In this document: positions 53,411 to 62,438 of the stretch, piece after piece
Layout of the letters: the number at the start of each line of letters is the position of its first letter
How positions within the stretch are numbered: the stretch's first letter is position 1
DNA from: Candidatus Bathyarchaeia archaeon
GTDB taxonomy: Archaea; Thermoproteota; Bathyarchaeia; Bathyarchaeales; DTEX01
Direction: 5' to 3'
Length of the DNA stretch: 64,000 nucleotides
NCBI GenBank assembly: GCA_038882715.1
Contig: JAVZNR010000003.1
Span: 62,001 to 126,000, forward strand
The notes under the pieces: generated by a model
The model's input: the letters and a program-made list of their open reading frames with translations, nothing else
The model's database searches: none
What the model was told of the DNA's origin: nothing
Position numbers and translations under genes: made by a program

Positions 53411-53914
53411 TTATCCATTTTTCCATGCGCTGTTTACAACCTCTATGAGAATTTTCGACCCCAGCTCAACCGATTCTCTAACTTCCGGGCTTACATTTTC
53501 TCCTAGATTAAGGCTTTTTGGCTCCACGCCTAGGAGCATGACCTTTGCGCCCACACACCTACCTATAAGATCAGCTAGAATGTGTAGCGGTATGCTATGT
53601 GTCGATAACGCTACGCCGGATATATGCTCCGGTGGGATAAGCCTAATTTCGCCGGGTTTTCCGCCGAAGCTCGCGGCATCGATGAGAAGAACATGTGTGG
53701 GCTTAAACCGCCTTATATGCCCAATGAAGTTTTCTGGGGCCACGCCGCCATCTATGAGCTTAACGTTTTTAGGCAGTTTTCCCCTAAGCCTATTTATAAA
53801 CTCAGGGCCTAAGGCGTCGTCCCCTCTGAGGGTGTTGCCGACACCTAGTATTGCGAGTCTGGAGTAGCCTCTCAGCCAAGCCTTAAGCTCTTCTCTTAAA
53901 TTTGATTTAAACAT
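53411..53914 (-). CDS. hydrogenase maturation protease (HycI/HyaD family)
   Basis: Removes the C-terminal tail of the [NiFe]-hydrogenase large subunit after nickel insertion. 167 residues: LAILGVGNTLRGDDALGPEFI (metal Asp in GDD), LIDGGVAPENFIG, VLLIDAASFGGKPGEI and STHSIPLHILADLI (His ligand). It heads away from the HdrC gene, in a hydrogenase/redox neighbourhood with hypF 1.6 kb on. Confidence 0.93.
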   Translation of the reverse strand: MFKSNLREELKAWLRGYSRLAILGVGNTLRGDDALGPEFINRLRGKLPKNVKLIDGGVAPENFIGHIRRFKPTHVLLIDAASFGGKPGEIRLIPPEHISGVALSTHSIPLHILADLIGRCVGAKVMLLGVEPKSLNLGENVSPEVRESVELGSKILIEVVNSAWKNG

Positions 53915-54020
53915 CGCTCATCAATTATAGGGAGACGCCAAACTTAAATATGTGTTTTGATTTCTTTAAAGAAAAATATAGGTGGAAATATTCATCCCTA
54001 ATTGTTAGGAGGGCAGATTA

Positions 54021-54572
54021 TTGTCCGAGGATGAGGGGGCAAGGCCTTCTAAAATAGACCCGAAATTTAGGTATGAAGTTGCTAGGATGCCTGGCGGAAA
54101 AAGCATTCTTCAATGCTTTCAGTGTGGGACATGTACCTCAGACTGCCCTGTCGCAAGGTTCAATGAAAAATATAGGCCTCGATATATCATCCGCATGGCG
54201 CAGCTGGGTTTAAGAGAAAGGGTTTTAAATAGCGATTTTCTCTGGCTATGTGCCTCATGCTTCACATGCACAGACCGCTGCCCACAAGGCGTTGAGGTTG
54301 CGAGCGTGATAAGAACCCTGAAGAATATGGCTGCCATGGAGGGGCGAATACCTCAGGTCTTTAAGGATATTCTGGGGACGCTCCTTAAAACCGGCTACAT
54401 TTATGAGATACCGGAGTCTAGGATTAAGAGGCGGGAGGCTCTCGGTCTCCCGCCTCTTCCCAAAGCGAACATTGAGAGCTTAGCGAGAACCTTCGGGAGT
54501 ATGAACATTAAAGCCTTCCTTGAGGGTGAGGATCCTTCCAAGAAAATCCGGGAGGTTAAGTTATGGGCGTAG
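54021..54572 (+). CDS. hdrC: heterodisulfide reductase subunit C-like 4Fe-4S protein
   Basis: 183 residues with two CxxCxxCxxxC sites, CFQCGTCTSDCP (about residue 34) and CASCFTCTDRCP (about 75), each binding a 4Fe-4S cluster. It passes electrons to the HdrB subunit, whose gene overlaps by ten bases. Start TTG 54021 follows TTAGGAGGG. No hdrA is in the window. Confidence 0.93.
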   Translation: MSEDEGARPSKIDPKFRYEVARMPGGKSILQCFQCGTCTSDCPVARFNEKYRPRYIIRMAQLGLRERVLNSDFLWLCASCFTCTDRCPQGVEVASVIRTLKNMAAMEGRIPQVFKDILGTLLKTGYIYEIPESRIKRREALGLPPLPKANIESLARTFGSMNIKAFLEGEDPSKKIREVKLWA

Positions 54573-55453
54573 CGCCTAAATACCTGCTTTTCCTTGGCTG
54601 CGCCATCCCCTATAGGGTTCTGTCTTTCGAGGTTTCCGCGAGGAGAGTTTTAGGTAAGCTGGGTGTGGAGCTCGTTGAGATGCCTGAATTCAATTGCTGC
54701 GGTCTTCCGCTCGAACCCCTAAGCCATGAGCTCACACTTATGCTTTCAGCGAGAAACCTCGCCGTAGCTGAACGGGTTGGCCTAAACATTTTAACCTTAT
54801 GCCCGGGATGCGCCGGCACTCTGAAGAAGACTAATAGGGCGCTTAAGGAGGAGAAGGCGCTTAGGGAGGAGGTTAATAAGCGTTTAAGCGAGGTTGGATT
54901 AGAGTTTAAGGGGAGCATAGATGTTAAACATATATCTCAGGCCCTAATCGAGGACATAGGCCTAGCCAATATTAAGAAGGCTATTGTAAGGCCGCTTAAG
55001 GGGCTTAAGGTCGCGGAGCATAGTGGATGCCATCTCTCGAGGCCTAAAAAATACATTGAGTTTGAGGATCCCGAGAACCCGAAGGCCCTTAAGATGCTCA
55101 TCGAGGCTACTGGGGCTAAATGTGTTGAGTATAAGGGTGAGACGGAGTGCTGCGGCTCAACTATAGCGGCCATAGACGATAAGGTTTCGCTCTCACTAGT
55201 TAGGGAGAAGCTCCTCAATGTTAAAGAGGCCGGGGCAGACGCGCTGATAACGGTGTGTCCAGCCTGCCATGTGATGTATGACGCGAACCAGATACGCGTT
55301 GAGAGGATGTTCGGCGAAAAATATGAGGTGCCGGTGCTGCATTACACGCAGCTTCTGGGCTTAGCTATGGGCATGAGCCCAGAGGAGCTGGGCTTCGATG
55401 AACTGCGCGTAAAACCGTTAAAGATGCTGGAGAAAATTCAGGTGATAAAATAA
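54563..55453 (+). CDS. hdrB: heterodisulfide reductase subunit B-like protein
   Basis: 296 residues with two CCG-type cysteine motifs that hold non-cubane 4Fe-4S clusters: FNCCGLPLEP...LCPGCAGTL and HSGCHLSRP...ECCGSTIAAID...CPACHVMYD. With HdrC it reduces a disulfide; in non-methanogens the partner may differ from CoM-S-S-CoB. Confidence 0.94.
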   Translation: MGVAPKYLLFLGCAIPYRVLSFEVSARRVLGKLGVELVEMPEFNCCGLPLEPLSHELTLMLSARNLAVAERVGLNILTLCPGCAGTLKKTNRALKEEKALREEVNKRLSEVGLEFKGSIDVKHISQALIEDIGLANIKKAIVRPLKGLKVAEHSGCHLSRPKKYIEFEDPENPKALKMLIEATGAKCVEYKGETECCGSTIAAIDDKVSLSLVREKLLNVKEAGADALITVCPACHVMYDANQIRVERMFGEKYEVPVLHYTQLLGLAMGMSPEELGFDELRVKPLKMLEKIQVIK

Positions 55454-55495
55454 AACCTATTTTATCATCATTTTCTTTTTAAGGATACGTTAGAT

Positions 55496-57778
55496 ATGCG
55501 TTTAAGAGTAATTGTTTCCGGCATAGTGCAGGGGGTCGGGTTCCGCCCATTCATATATCGAATAGCGTTAAAGAATAATTTGAAGGGCTACGTTAGGAAT
55601 AGGGGCGACTCCTGTGTAGAAATACTCGTAGACGGCTCAGAAGAGGACGTTAAGGTTTTCTTAAGGGATTTGGTTGAGAAGAAGCCTCCGCTGGCAAAAA
55701 TACACGAGGTTATAGCTACGCCAGCCGAGTTCTCCGGAGAGATATATGAGGACTTTAAAATATATAGGAGCTCCGAAGAGGCCGATTTATCCGGTTCGGT
55801 TATACCGCCGGACATAGCGATATGCGATGAGTGTCTCGCCGAGATGCGCGATCCCTCAAACCCCAGATACAATTACTTCTTTATAACATGCGTGAACTGT
55901 GGGCCGAGATACACTATAATCGAAGACATCCCATACGATAGGGAGAACACTACCATGCGCGACTTCCATATGTGCGACTTCTGCAGGTCGGAGTACGCTA
56001 ACCCAGCGAATAGGAGGTTCCATGCGCAGACGGTCGCGTGCCCAAAATGCGGGCCTAAAGCGTATCTGGTGGCTGGCAGCGGCGAGATCGTCGAATGCCA
56101 CGACCCAATTAGGGAGGCTGGCAAGCTTATATCTGAGGGCCATATTGTCGCGGTTAAAGGCTACGGGGGCTTTCATATAGCGGCTTCAACGCTTCTAGAT
56201 GAACCGCTTGAAAAGCTTAGGGAGGCGAAGCATAGGAGGCAGAAGCCCTTCGCCATAATGGCTAGAAGCCTAGACGCCGCTAAAACTTTCGCCGAGGTCA
56301 GTCGATGGGAGGCCGAAGCCTTAACCTCACATACGCGCCCCATAGTTTTATTGAATAAAAGCGAGAACTACTATCTGTCCGATCTGGTTGCGCCGGGCCT
56401 ACATAATGTTGGAGTTATGCTCCCCTACACGGGGCTACACTATATGCTCTTCGATCAAGTCCGCGATCCGGCGTTCGTTATGACCAGCGCTAACCCGCCG
56501 AACTACCCTATAATTAAGGATGATGATGAGGCTTTCGCGAGGCTGCAGGGGTTGGTTGACTATTTTCTGCTGCATAATAGGCGCATAGCTCATAGATGCG
56601 ACGACTCAGTTATACGCCTGCATGGGGATAGAAGCGTCTTCATAAGGCGGTCGAGGGGCTACGCTCCCGAACCAGTGATGGTGAAGCTCAACGTTAAACG
56701 TTGCGCGCTAGGTTTAGGTGGAGAAGAGAACAATACAGCGTGCCTCGTATCCGGCGGTAAAGCCTTCCTATCACAGCACATAGGCGACGTAGAGAATATT
56801 GAGACCCTAGAGTTTCTTGAATCGGCCTCTGATAGGCTGGCGCGTTTAACGAACAGCAGGATCGACGCCGTCGCATGCGACCTACATCCAAAGTTCGCCA
56901 CAACAATGCTTGCGAAGAGGCTTTCCGAAGAGCGCGGTTGGCTTATGGTTCAGGTTCAACATCACTACGCGCATACAGCGGCCCTTATGGCTGAGCATGG
57001 TTTAAGCGAGATTATAGCTATTTGCTGCGATGGCTATGGTTACGGCGAAGATGGGGGAGCATGGGGAGGAGAAATAGTGTTCGGCTCACTTAACTTGATG
57101 GAATTTAAGCGGCTCGGCCACTTGGAGGAGCAGCCGATGCTTGGCGGCGACATGGCGACAAAGTATCCGTTGAGGATGGCGGCCAGCATACTATATAAGC
57201 GTGTGGATGTGGAGGATTGGCTGATAGAGAACAGCGTGCATCTTCCCCACGGCGCGAGGGAAGCGCATTTAATACTCTCACAGCTCCGGAGGGGCGAGAC
57301 CAAGATTAAAACAACCAGCTGCGGTAGGGTTCTAGACGCAGCCTCAGCGGTTCTGGGAGTATGCTACGAGAGAACATATGAGGGTGAGCCCGCAATGAAA
57401 CTGGAGTCAGCCGCCATGCATGGAGCGGACGCCCTCAAAATCAAGCCGCGGATCAACGGCAACATCCTCAATACAACGGAGATAATCGTCTCGCTCTTCG
57501 AGGGAAGACACAAGTTTTCAAGGAGGGATCTAGCCTACTCCATCCATATTTATTTGGCTAGAGGTTTAGCGGAACTAGCGATGGAATTAGCCGCGGAGAA
57601 CAACGTGAAGAACGTTGGCTTTACTGGCGGGGTTGCATGCAACCAGATAATCGCCGAAGAGATGCGCAGAATCGTTGAGCAGCACGGGCTAAACTTCTTC
57701 GTACATGAATCAGTGCCGCCCGGCGACGGCGGGCTATCATTCGGGCAAGCCGTAGTCGCCTCCACAATCAAGCTCTAA
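55496..57778 (+). CDS. hypF: hydrogenase maturation protein HypF (carbamoyltransferase)
   Basis: Makes the thiocarbamate that becomes the CN ligands of [NiFe]-hydrogenase. 760 residues: acylphosphatase domain (1-90, GIVQGVGFRPFIYRIA), two zinc fingers CDECLAEMRDPSNPRYNY...CVNCGPRY and CDFCRSEY...CPKCGPKA (about 108-185), YrdC-like domain (200-385, KGYGGFHIAA) and Kae1-like domain (HHYAHTAALMAEHGL, DGYGYGEDGGAWGGE, TGGVACNQ). All key motifs intact. No hydrogenase structural genes are in the window. Confidence 0.97.
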   Translation: MRLRVIVSGIVQGVGFRPFIYRIALKNNLKGYVRNRGDSCVEILVDGSEEDVKVFLRDLVEKKPPLAKIHEVIATPAEFSGEIYEDFKIYRSSEEADLSGSVIPPDIAICDECLAEMRDPSNPRYNYFFITCVNCGPRYTIIEDIPYDRENTTMRDFHMCDFCRSEYANPANRRFHAQTVACPKCGPKAYLVAGSGEIVECHDPIREAGKLISEGHIVAVKGYGGFHIAASTLLDEPLEKLREAKHRRQKPFAIMARSLDAAKTFAEVSRWEAEALTSHTRPIVLLNKSENYYLSDLVAPGLHNVGVMLPYTGLHYMLFDQVRDPAFVMTSANPPNYPIIKDDDEAFARLQGLVDYFLLHNRRIAHRCDDSVIRLHGDRSVFIRRSRGYAPEPVMVKLNVKRCALGLGGEENNTACLVSGGKAFLSQHIGDVENIETLEFLESASDRLARLTNSRIDAVACDLHPKFATTMLAKRLSEERGWLMVQVQHHYAHTAALMAEHGLSEIIAICCDGYGYGEDGGAWGGEIVFGSLNLMEFKRLGHLEEQPMLGGDMATKYPLRMAASILYKRVDVEDWLIENSVHLPHGAREAHLILSQLRRGETKIKTTSCGRVLDAASAVLGVCYERTYEGEPAMKLESAAMHGADALKIKPRINGNILNTTEIIVSLFEGRHKFSRRDLAYSIHIYLARGLAELAMELAAENNVKNVGFTGGVACNQIIAEEMRRIVEQHGLNFFVHESVPPGDGGLSFGQAVVASTIKL

Positions 57779-57832
57779 ACAGCCGACTATAATCATCGAA
57801 ATCAGAGAAATTTTTCCATACGCAACAACCGT

Positions 57833-57862
57833 AGTTACATACGAAAAACTAAGCCTGTAACT
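57833..57862. promoter_or_regulatory. 7-bp inverted repeat before a broken antitoxin gene
   Basis: AGTTACA (57833-57839) and TGTAACT (57856-57862) end three bases before ATG 57866. Fits an autoregulatory operator of a ribbon-helix-helix antitoxin. Confidence 0.35.
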
Positions 57863-57865
57863 TAT

Positions 57866-58017
57866 ATGTACAGCATGAGACGCAAGATTTACAGCATAAG
57901 AATTAATCCAGAAGTCTGGGAGAAACTTTGCGAGAGCACTTAAAGGTCATTGAGAATGAGCGGCATAAGAGGACCATAATGCTTGATTTTGTAAGGTTCT
58001 TTGAGGAATGGCGATAG
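57866..58017 (+). pseudogene. ribbon-helix-helix antitoxin-like gene, frameshifted
   Basis: ATG 57866 gives MYSMRRKIYSIRINPEVWEKL then stops at TAA 57941; one phase back the sequence continues LKVIENERHKRTIMLDFVRFFEEW to TAG 58015. One missing T near 57940 explains it. The strand-helix start KIYSIRINPEVWEKL is typical of VapB/CopG antitoxins. Confidence 0.5.
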
Positions 58018-58019
58018 CT

Positions 58020-58196
58020 ATGGCTTTAAGGGCTAAGGACCTTATGGATACCATTTGCCGGCGCTGCCGCTATTATAGCGAGTGCACTTATGATTATGGT
58101 TGCCCAGCCTTCCGCGCCCTAAAAGCAATACTCAATCCCGTTATGAGGGTTCATAACATGAGCGAAGAAATCCTCGAGAGGCTTGAGCTAACATGA
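58020..58196 (+). CDS. small cysteine-rich protein
   Basis: 58 residues from ATG 58020, three bases after the previous frame. CRRCRYYSECTYDYGC holds four cysteines that could bind zinc or an Fe-S cluster; the rest is helical (AFRALKAILNPVMRVHNM). No family recognised; belongs to the group of small genes next to tRNA-Arg. Confidence 0.5.
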   Translation: MALRAKDLMDTICRRCRYYSECTYDYGCPAFRALKAILNPVMRVHNMSEEILERLELT

Positions 58197-58291
58197 GCCG
58201 AGAGGTTCTCGCTACCAACGGAAATTTTTTCGTAGCGTGACAACTGCAGGTTAAGAGCTTAAAATTAAGCTATTTCCGAAAATCGTAAAAA

Positions 58292-58313
58292 CTACATTAT
58301 ATATTTGATGTAG
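58292..58313. promoter_or_regulatory. inverted repeat spanning a TATA box
   Basis: CTACAT-N10-ATGTAG with TATATATT in the spacer. It stands upstream of an antitoxin-like fragment, so a repressor could cover the TATA box. Confidence 0.35.
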
Positions 58314-58484
58314 GATCATAGGCGCAGGCAACACATTCTATGCCTGATTGAGAGGGAACTCGCCCAGGAGATAGCGGGTCTCGGCTACGACATAGACGCC
58401 TTTGTGGAGCAGGCTATAAGGGAGAAGATAAGGGCTATCAGATGCCTCTATAAGAATTTTGGGTTAGAGAATAGTCAGGGCTAA
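58314..58484 (+). pseudogene. antitoxin-like fragment without a start codon
   Basis: The frame gives RRRQHILCLIERELAQEIAG, then LGYDIDAFVEQAIREKIRAI, ending at TAA 58482-58484. The LGYD(I/V)D.FVE.AIREK helix pair is common in VapB-type antitoxins, but no ATG, GTG or TTG precedes it in frame. The rest of 58485-58725 holds no credible gene; a 12-bp tandem repeat (GGGTACACCCCA, GGGTGCACCCCA) is at 58621-58644. Confidence 0.4.
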
Positions 58485-58725
58485 CGTCTCTGACTACAGT
58501 TGTCGGCTACTGGAAAATTTTTCTCGTCTATCGGGCATATAGGCGCTGAAATGGGCTTCAGGACACCAAACCAGCTATTGGAAGCCATCCTAAAAGAACA
58601 GTTCTTCAGGGCAAGGCTAAGGGTACACCCCAGGGTGCACCCCACAGAAGACCCAAACCTTTATATGCCCGTAGAGAAGCCCGTTTTAAACTGCTTTCCA
58701 AAAACAGGGCAAAAAACAAATTCTT

Positions 58726-58803
58726 TGGCGGACCCGGGGGGAGTTGAACCCCCGACCCTCGGCTTAGGAGGCCGATGCCCTATCCTGGCTAGGCCACGGG
58801 TCC
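58726..58803 (-). tRNA. tRNA-Arg(CCT)
   Basis: Acceptor GGACCCG/CGGGTCC with G73 and encoded CCA (58728-58726). Anticodon stem TCGGC/GCCGA with loop CTCCTAA gives anticodon CCT. T arm CGGGGG-side with loop TTCAACT. No intron. Broken small genes crowd its 3' side, as expected of an integration target. Confidence 0.96.
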
Positions 58804-58840
58804 ACAATTAATTTTATTTTTTTGGGTTAAAAATAAACTT

Positions 58841-59806
58841 TTATTCTTCGCAGCCAATAATTCTTCTGTCAACTTGTTTATAGAATCCTTTTTCTAGCCA
58901 TGTTCTGCGCATTATGTCTATTTTTTCCGGGGAGTACTTTAATGTGTGTCCTGGCGCAAGGATTATTCCTCCGCTTTCTCCGAGGCGGCAGCATTCCTCT
59001 GTTTCCTTAGCAACTTCCTCTGGGCTTCCTATGTCTAGGGTTCTTGCGCTCACCCCGCCCCAAAGCGATATGGTTTTCCCAAACCTCTCAATTATTTTCA
59101 GCCAGTTGTTGCATTCTCTCTGAATGTTCAGTATGTCGACGCCTATCTCCACTAGGTCGGGTATTAAATCCTCAACTCTTCCATCGCTATGCTGATATAC
59201 GAGTACACTGTTCCTTTTAGCCACCCGATAAAGTTTAGCTTGGTATGGTTTTATGAATGTTCTCCATTTTTCCGGAGATATTAGTAGGTGATCCTCCATA
59301 CCCCAATCATCGCCGTAACAGACCACGTCAATGTTAACCTTCTCGATAAGCTCCTCAGTTATAGCGACCTTTACTTCAGCAATACGCTCTATAAGCCTCC
59401 TCAACGCATCCTGATGCCTGAAAGACCAGATGAAGAATCTCGTCATGCCTAGAAGCAGCCAAGCCCTTTCGAATAGGCCCCAACCATTATCGCCTAGGAG
59501 CACGGTTCTCCGTCGATCAACCCTCGAAGCCTCCAGCATAGCCCGCCCAATTATATGGGCTTCATATGGCGACGGCATAGGGTAATCGTCGACCATGTCC
59601 GGGGACTTCAATGGGTGATCCACCGGGAAACTATCTGAGCGGCTATCCTTCAGCTCCCATCGCACACCCCATGAATCCAATCCAAAATCGCATCTTTCAA
59701 TTAAGCCGTGATGAACTGTGACGGCTGATTTATCGAAGAGGGGGCATGGAAGCCAATAGGTTTCCTCATGCTTGACGGCTAAAAGAAAGTTTCCACGAGG
59801 GTTCAT
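58841..59806 (-). CDS. uroporphyrinogen decarboxylase (URO-D) family protein
   Basis: 321 residues of the URO-D/corrinoid methyltransferase superfamily, distinct from the 473-residue member at 15 kb. Family features: FGLDSWGVRWE near the N-terminus, VVCYGDDWGMEDHLLISPEKWRTFIKPYQAKLY, VLVYQHSDGRVEDLIPDLVEIGVDILN and GGIILAPGHTLKYSPEKI. Missing HemE signatures make haem synthesis unlikely. Convergent with nothing; divergent from moaA. Confidence 0.85.
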   Translation of the reverse strand: MNPRGNFLLAVKHEETYWLPCPLFDKSAVTVHHGLIERCDFGLDSWGVRWELKDSRSDSFPVDHPLKSPDMVDDYPMPSPYEAHIIGRAMLEASRVDRRRTVLLGDNGWGLFERAWLLLGMTRFFIWSFRHQDALRRLIERIAEVKVAITEELIEKVNIDVVCYGDDWGMEDHLLISPEKWRTFIKPYQAKLYRVAKRNSVLVYQHSDGRVEDLIPDLVEIGVDILNIQRECNNWLKIIERFGKTISLWGGVSARTLDIGSPEEVAKETEECCRLGESGGIILAPGHTLKYSPEKIDIMRRTWLEKGFYKQVDRRIIGCEE

Positions 59807-59918
59807 TAAAAACGCTCCTCCGCAAAAATAAGCTGCTTCTTGAACCCTTAATACTTTTCGAGATAAAAATAAATCTCCGCGGTTCCCCTATATCTTTAAG
59901 CGGTTAGAGTGATTCAAC

Positions 59919-60836
59919 TTGACAATTAAGGATAGTTTCGGCAGACCCGTTGAAAACCTGCGGGTATCTGTAACGCAAAGATGCAATTTTAAGTGCATTT
60001 ACTGCCACCGCGAAGGCCAGATCTTCAACTCCAGTGTTGAGCTTTCGGCTGGGGAGATAGAGCGTATAGTTAAGGTTGCAGCCTCACTGGGCGTTTACGG
60101 GGTTAAGTTAACGGGCGGAGAACCCCTTTTAAGGAAGGATATCGTTGAAATCGTGCGTAGAATAAGCACTATACCCGGCATACGAGACGTATCCATGACC
60201 ACAAACGGCTTCCTCCTCAAAGAGTACGCTCGGCAGCTAAAGGAGGCGGGGCTTTCACGGGTTAACGTTAGCTTAGACACATTGGATGCGGAAAAATTTA
60301 AGATGATTACAGGCGTTGACGCACACGAGAAGGTTATTGGGGGAATAATTGAGGCTTCGAAGGCTGGCTTGAACCCAATTAAAATCAACATGGTTCTCTT
60401 AAAGGGAGTGAACTGCGACGAAGTAGAAGATATGATTAAATTTGCTGAGGAAAACCGCCTAGTGCTCCAGCTGATTGAGCTTGAGCAGCCGCGTGAAGAC
60501 CCCTTCTACATAAAATACCACGTTGACCTAAATGATTTAGAGAATAAGCTTAGGGAGAAGTCTTTAAAGATCATTGTTAGATCGATGCATCATAGAAGAA
60601 AATATGTTTTGAGGAGCGGAGCCGAGGTTGAAGTGGTTAAGCCGATGCATAACACTGAGTTCTGCCTTCACTGCAATAGGATCCGGTTGACTTCCGATGG
60701 GAAGCTTAAACCATGCTTATTCAGACACGATAACTTGGTAGATGTGCTCAACCCGATGAGGAACGGAGCCGACGACCAGCACTTAAAGAGTCTCTTTATT
60801 GAGGCTGTGAGGAGAAGGAAGCCTTTCTTCACCTAA
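59919..60836 (+). CDS. moaA: GTP 3',8-cyclase, molybdenum cofactor synthesis
   Basis: Radical SAM enzyme of 305 residues converting GTP to 3',8-cH2GTP. N-terminal cluster CNFKCIYCHREG (CxxxCxxC), GVKLTGGEPLLRKDI, NVSLDTLDAEKFKMITG, and the C-terminal second cluster CLHCNRIRLTSDGKLKPCLF. It ends RKPFFT rather than the GG tail of many homologues. Start TTG 59919. Molybdopterin or tungstopterin enzymes are implied. Confidence 0.95.
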   Translation: MTIKDSFGRPVENLRVSVTQRCNFKCIYCHREGQIFNSSVELSAGEIERIVKVAASLGVYGVKLTGGEPLLRKDIVEIVRRISTIPGIRDVSMTTNGFLLKEYARQLKEAGLSRVNVSLDTLDAEKFKMITGVDAHEKVIGGIIEASKAGLNPIKINMVLLKGVNCDEVEDMIKFAEENRLVLQLIELEQPREDPFYIKYHVDLNDLENKLREKSLKIIVRSMHHRRKYVLRSGAEVEVVKPMHNTEFCLHCNRIRLTSDGKLKPCLFRHDNLVDVLNPMRNGADDQHLKSLFIEAVRRRKPFFT

Positions 60837-60892
60837 ATTCGCTTAAATTTAATTTTAAGCGTCTGAATAAAGTCTACTGGCGGTGATTTGGG

Positions 60893-61939
60893 ATGCGGGA
60901 TGGGAAAGTTAGGTTTGGTATAATTGGGACAGGTGTTGGGGCTAATTTCTGCGCTAACGGATTGGCGCTGATAGCCGGCGAGGGATTATCCGAGCTCGTC
61001 GCGGTCGCCAGCCAGAGGGAAGAAAAAGCTAAGGGTTTTGCATCTAAGTGGGGGTTGAAATACTGGTATACGGATTATAGGAGAATGTTAAAGGAGGCTC
61101 CGATAGACGCCGTTATAGTGAATACGCCGCATTATCAGCATTATCCTATGGCTATAGACGCCATGGAGAGCGGCAAACATGTCCTAGTGGATAAGCCGAT
61201 GGCTATAAGCCTAAAGGAGGCTGATGACATGATTATGACGGCTAGGAGAAATAACGTTAAGCTAGGTGTGATTCTGCAGTCGCGTTTCGATCCAACCATG
61301 AGAAAATTGAAGGATGCCGCCGATAACGGTGTTTTCGGGAAATTGATTCTCGGAGAAGCCGTAGTCGAATGGTTCAGAAGCCAAGAATACTATAGCGAAA
61401 GCCCTTGGAGAGGCCGCTGGGCAACTGAGGGCGGAGGCGCCCTAATAAATCAAGCCATACACACCATTGATCTGCTAATATGGGTGATGGGCAAACCCAA
61501 GTATCTTTGGGCTCAAATGGACACCTTCGCCCATAAAATAGAGGTTGAGGACGCAGCTGCCGCGGTAATAAGGTTTGAGAATGGAGCTATAGGCGTAATC
61601 CAAGGGAGCACCGCCGTTTACCCCGGCCTGCCAACAAGGCTTGAGGTTCATGGAACCAAAGGAACAGCCATAATCGAGGGCGAGGTTCTGAAAAGATGGG
61701 CTGTGATCGGTGGGGAGGAGATTGTCTCCGAGGGAGCAAAAGAGGGGTTAAAATCTTGGGCTAGACCTGAACTTGTTCCAGCAACCAATCATGCCTCTCT
61801 GCTGAGAGACTTCGCTAAAGCCATTATTGAGGGTAGGGAGCCTACCGTAAACGGCGTTGAGGGGAGAAAGTCCCTTGAGGTTATAATAGCTATATATGAG
61901 TCCGCTAGAAGAAATAATATTGTAAGTTTCCCACTTTAA
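60893..61939 (+). CDS. Gfo/Idh/MocA family oxidoreductase
   Basis: 348-residue NAD(P)-dependent dehydrogenase of sugars or cyclitols. Rossmann motif FGIIGTGVGANFCANG, HVLVDKPMAISLKEADDM (the EKP-like Lys), and GGGALINQAIHTIDLLIWVMG with the catalytic His. Substrate not readable; myo-inositol is one option in view of ino1, though the genes are 15 kb apart. Followed after 13 bases by a PurE-like gene. Confidence 0.92.
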   Translation: MRDGKVRFGIIGTGVGANFCANGLALIAGEGLSELVAVASQREEKAKGFASKWGLKYWYTDYRRMLKEAPIDAVIVNTPHYQHYPMAIDAMESGKHVLVDKPMAISLKEADDMIMTARRNNVKLGVILQSRFDPTMRKLKDAADNGVFGKLILGEAVVEWFRSQEYYSESPWRGRWATEGGGALINQAIHTIDLLIWVMGKPKYLWAQMDTFAHKIEVEDAAAAVIRFENGAIGVIQGSTAVYPGLPTRLEVHGTKGTAIIEGEVLKRWAVIGGEEIVSEGAKEGLKSWARPELVPATNHASLLRDFAKAIIEGREPTVNGVEGRKSLEVIIAIYESARRNNIVSFPL

Positions 61940-61952
61940 GGGGAGGAGAAAT

Positions 61953-62438
61953 ATGAGGGGAAAAGTCGTAATTTTGATGGGTTCGAGAGGCGACATGGAT
62001 TTTTCGCGTGAAATCGCTAAATACTTGGATGCCTTAGGCGTAGAATACGAGTTTAGGGTTGCTTCAGCACATAAGACTCCGAGAAAGGTTCTTGAGATAC
62101 TTGAGGAATATGAGGGGGAGAAAATAGTCTACATAACAGTCGCCGGCAGATCTAATGCTTTAAGCGCCTTCGTCGACGCTAACACGCTGAAGCCTGTAAT
62201 AGCGTGCCCGCCCTATTCGGAGAAGTTCGGCGGCGCAGACATATACTCTTCGCTTAGGGTTCCAAGCGGTATAGGTTCTGTTGTAACCATTGAGCCGGAA
62301 GGGGCAGCCATAGCGGCAGCTAAGATCCTCGCATTAGAGAGCCCAGAGCTAGCGGATAGAATCCGCAAATATCAGGAATCAAAGAGGGCTGAAATAGAAG
62401 AGGCGGATAAAGCGATCAGAATAAAGGGCAGAGCGTAA
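61953..62438 (+). CDS. PurE-like AIR carboxylase/mutase family protein
   Basis: 161 residues of the PurE fold: VVILMGSRGDMDFSREIAKYLDALGVEYEFRVASAHKTPRKVLEIL matches the phosphate-binding GSxSD (here GSRGD) and SAHRTP motifs. Then ITVAGRSNALSAFVDANTLKPVIACPP replaces the usual AGAAHLPGM, so it belongs to a divergent subgroup. Purine synthesis is likely but a different substrate is possible. Confidence 0.8.
   Translation: MRGKVVILMGSRGDMDFSREIAKYLDALGVEYEFRVASAHKTPRKVLEILEEYEGEKIVYITVAGRSNALSAFVDANTLKPVIACPPYSEKFGGADIYSSLRVPSGIGSVVTIEPEGAAIAAAKILALESPELADRIRKYQESKRAEIEEADKAIRIKGRA

Noticed and set aside
53367-53867. A 166-codon plus-strand frame opposite the hydrogenase protease gene
   Set aside because: The minus-strand frame has complete family motifs; the plus frame is a Ser/Pro/Leu-rich shadow.
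58500-58811. A 103-codon frame running antisense through tRNA-Arg
   Set aside because: Its last third is simply the complement of the tRNA; the 5' part has no recognisable domain. Kept only as unexplained sequence.
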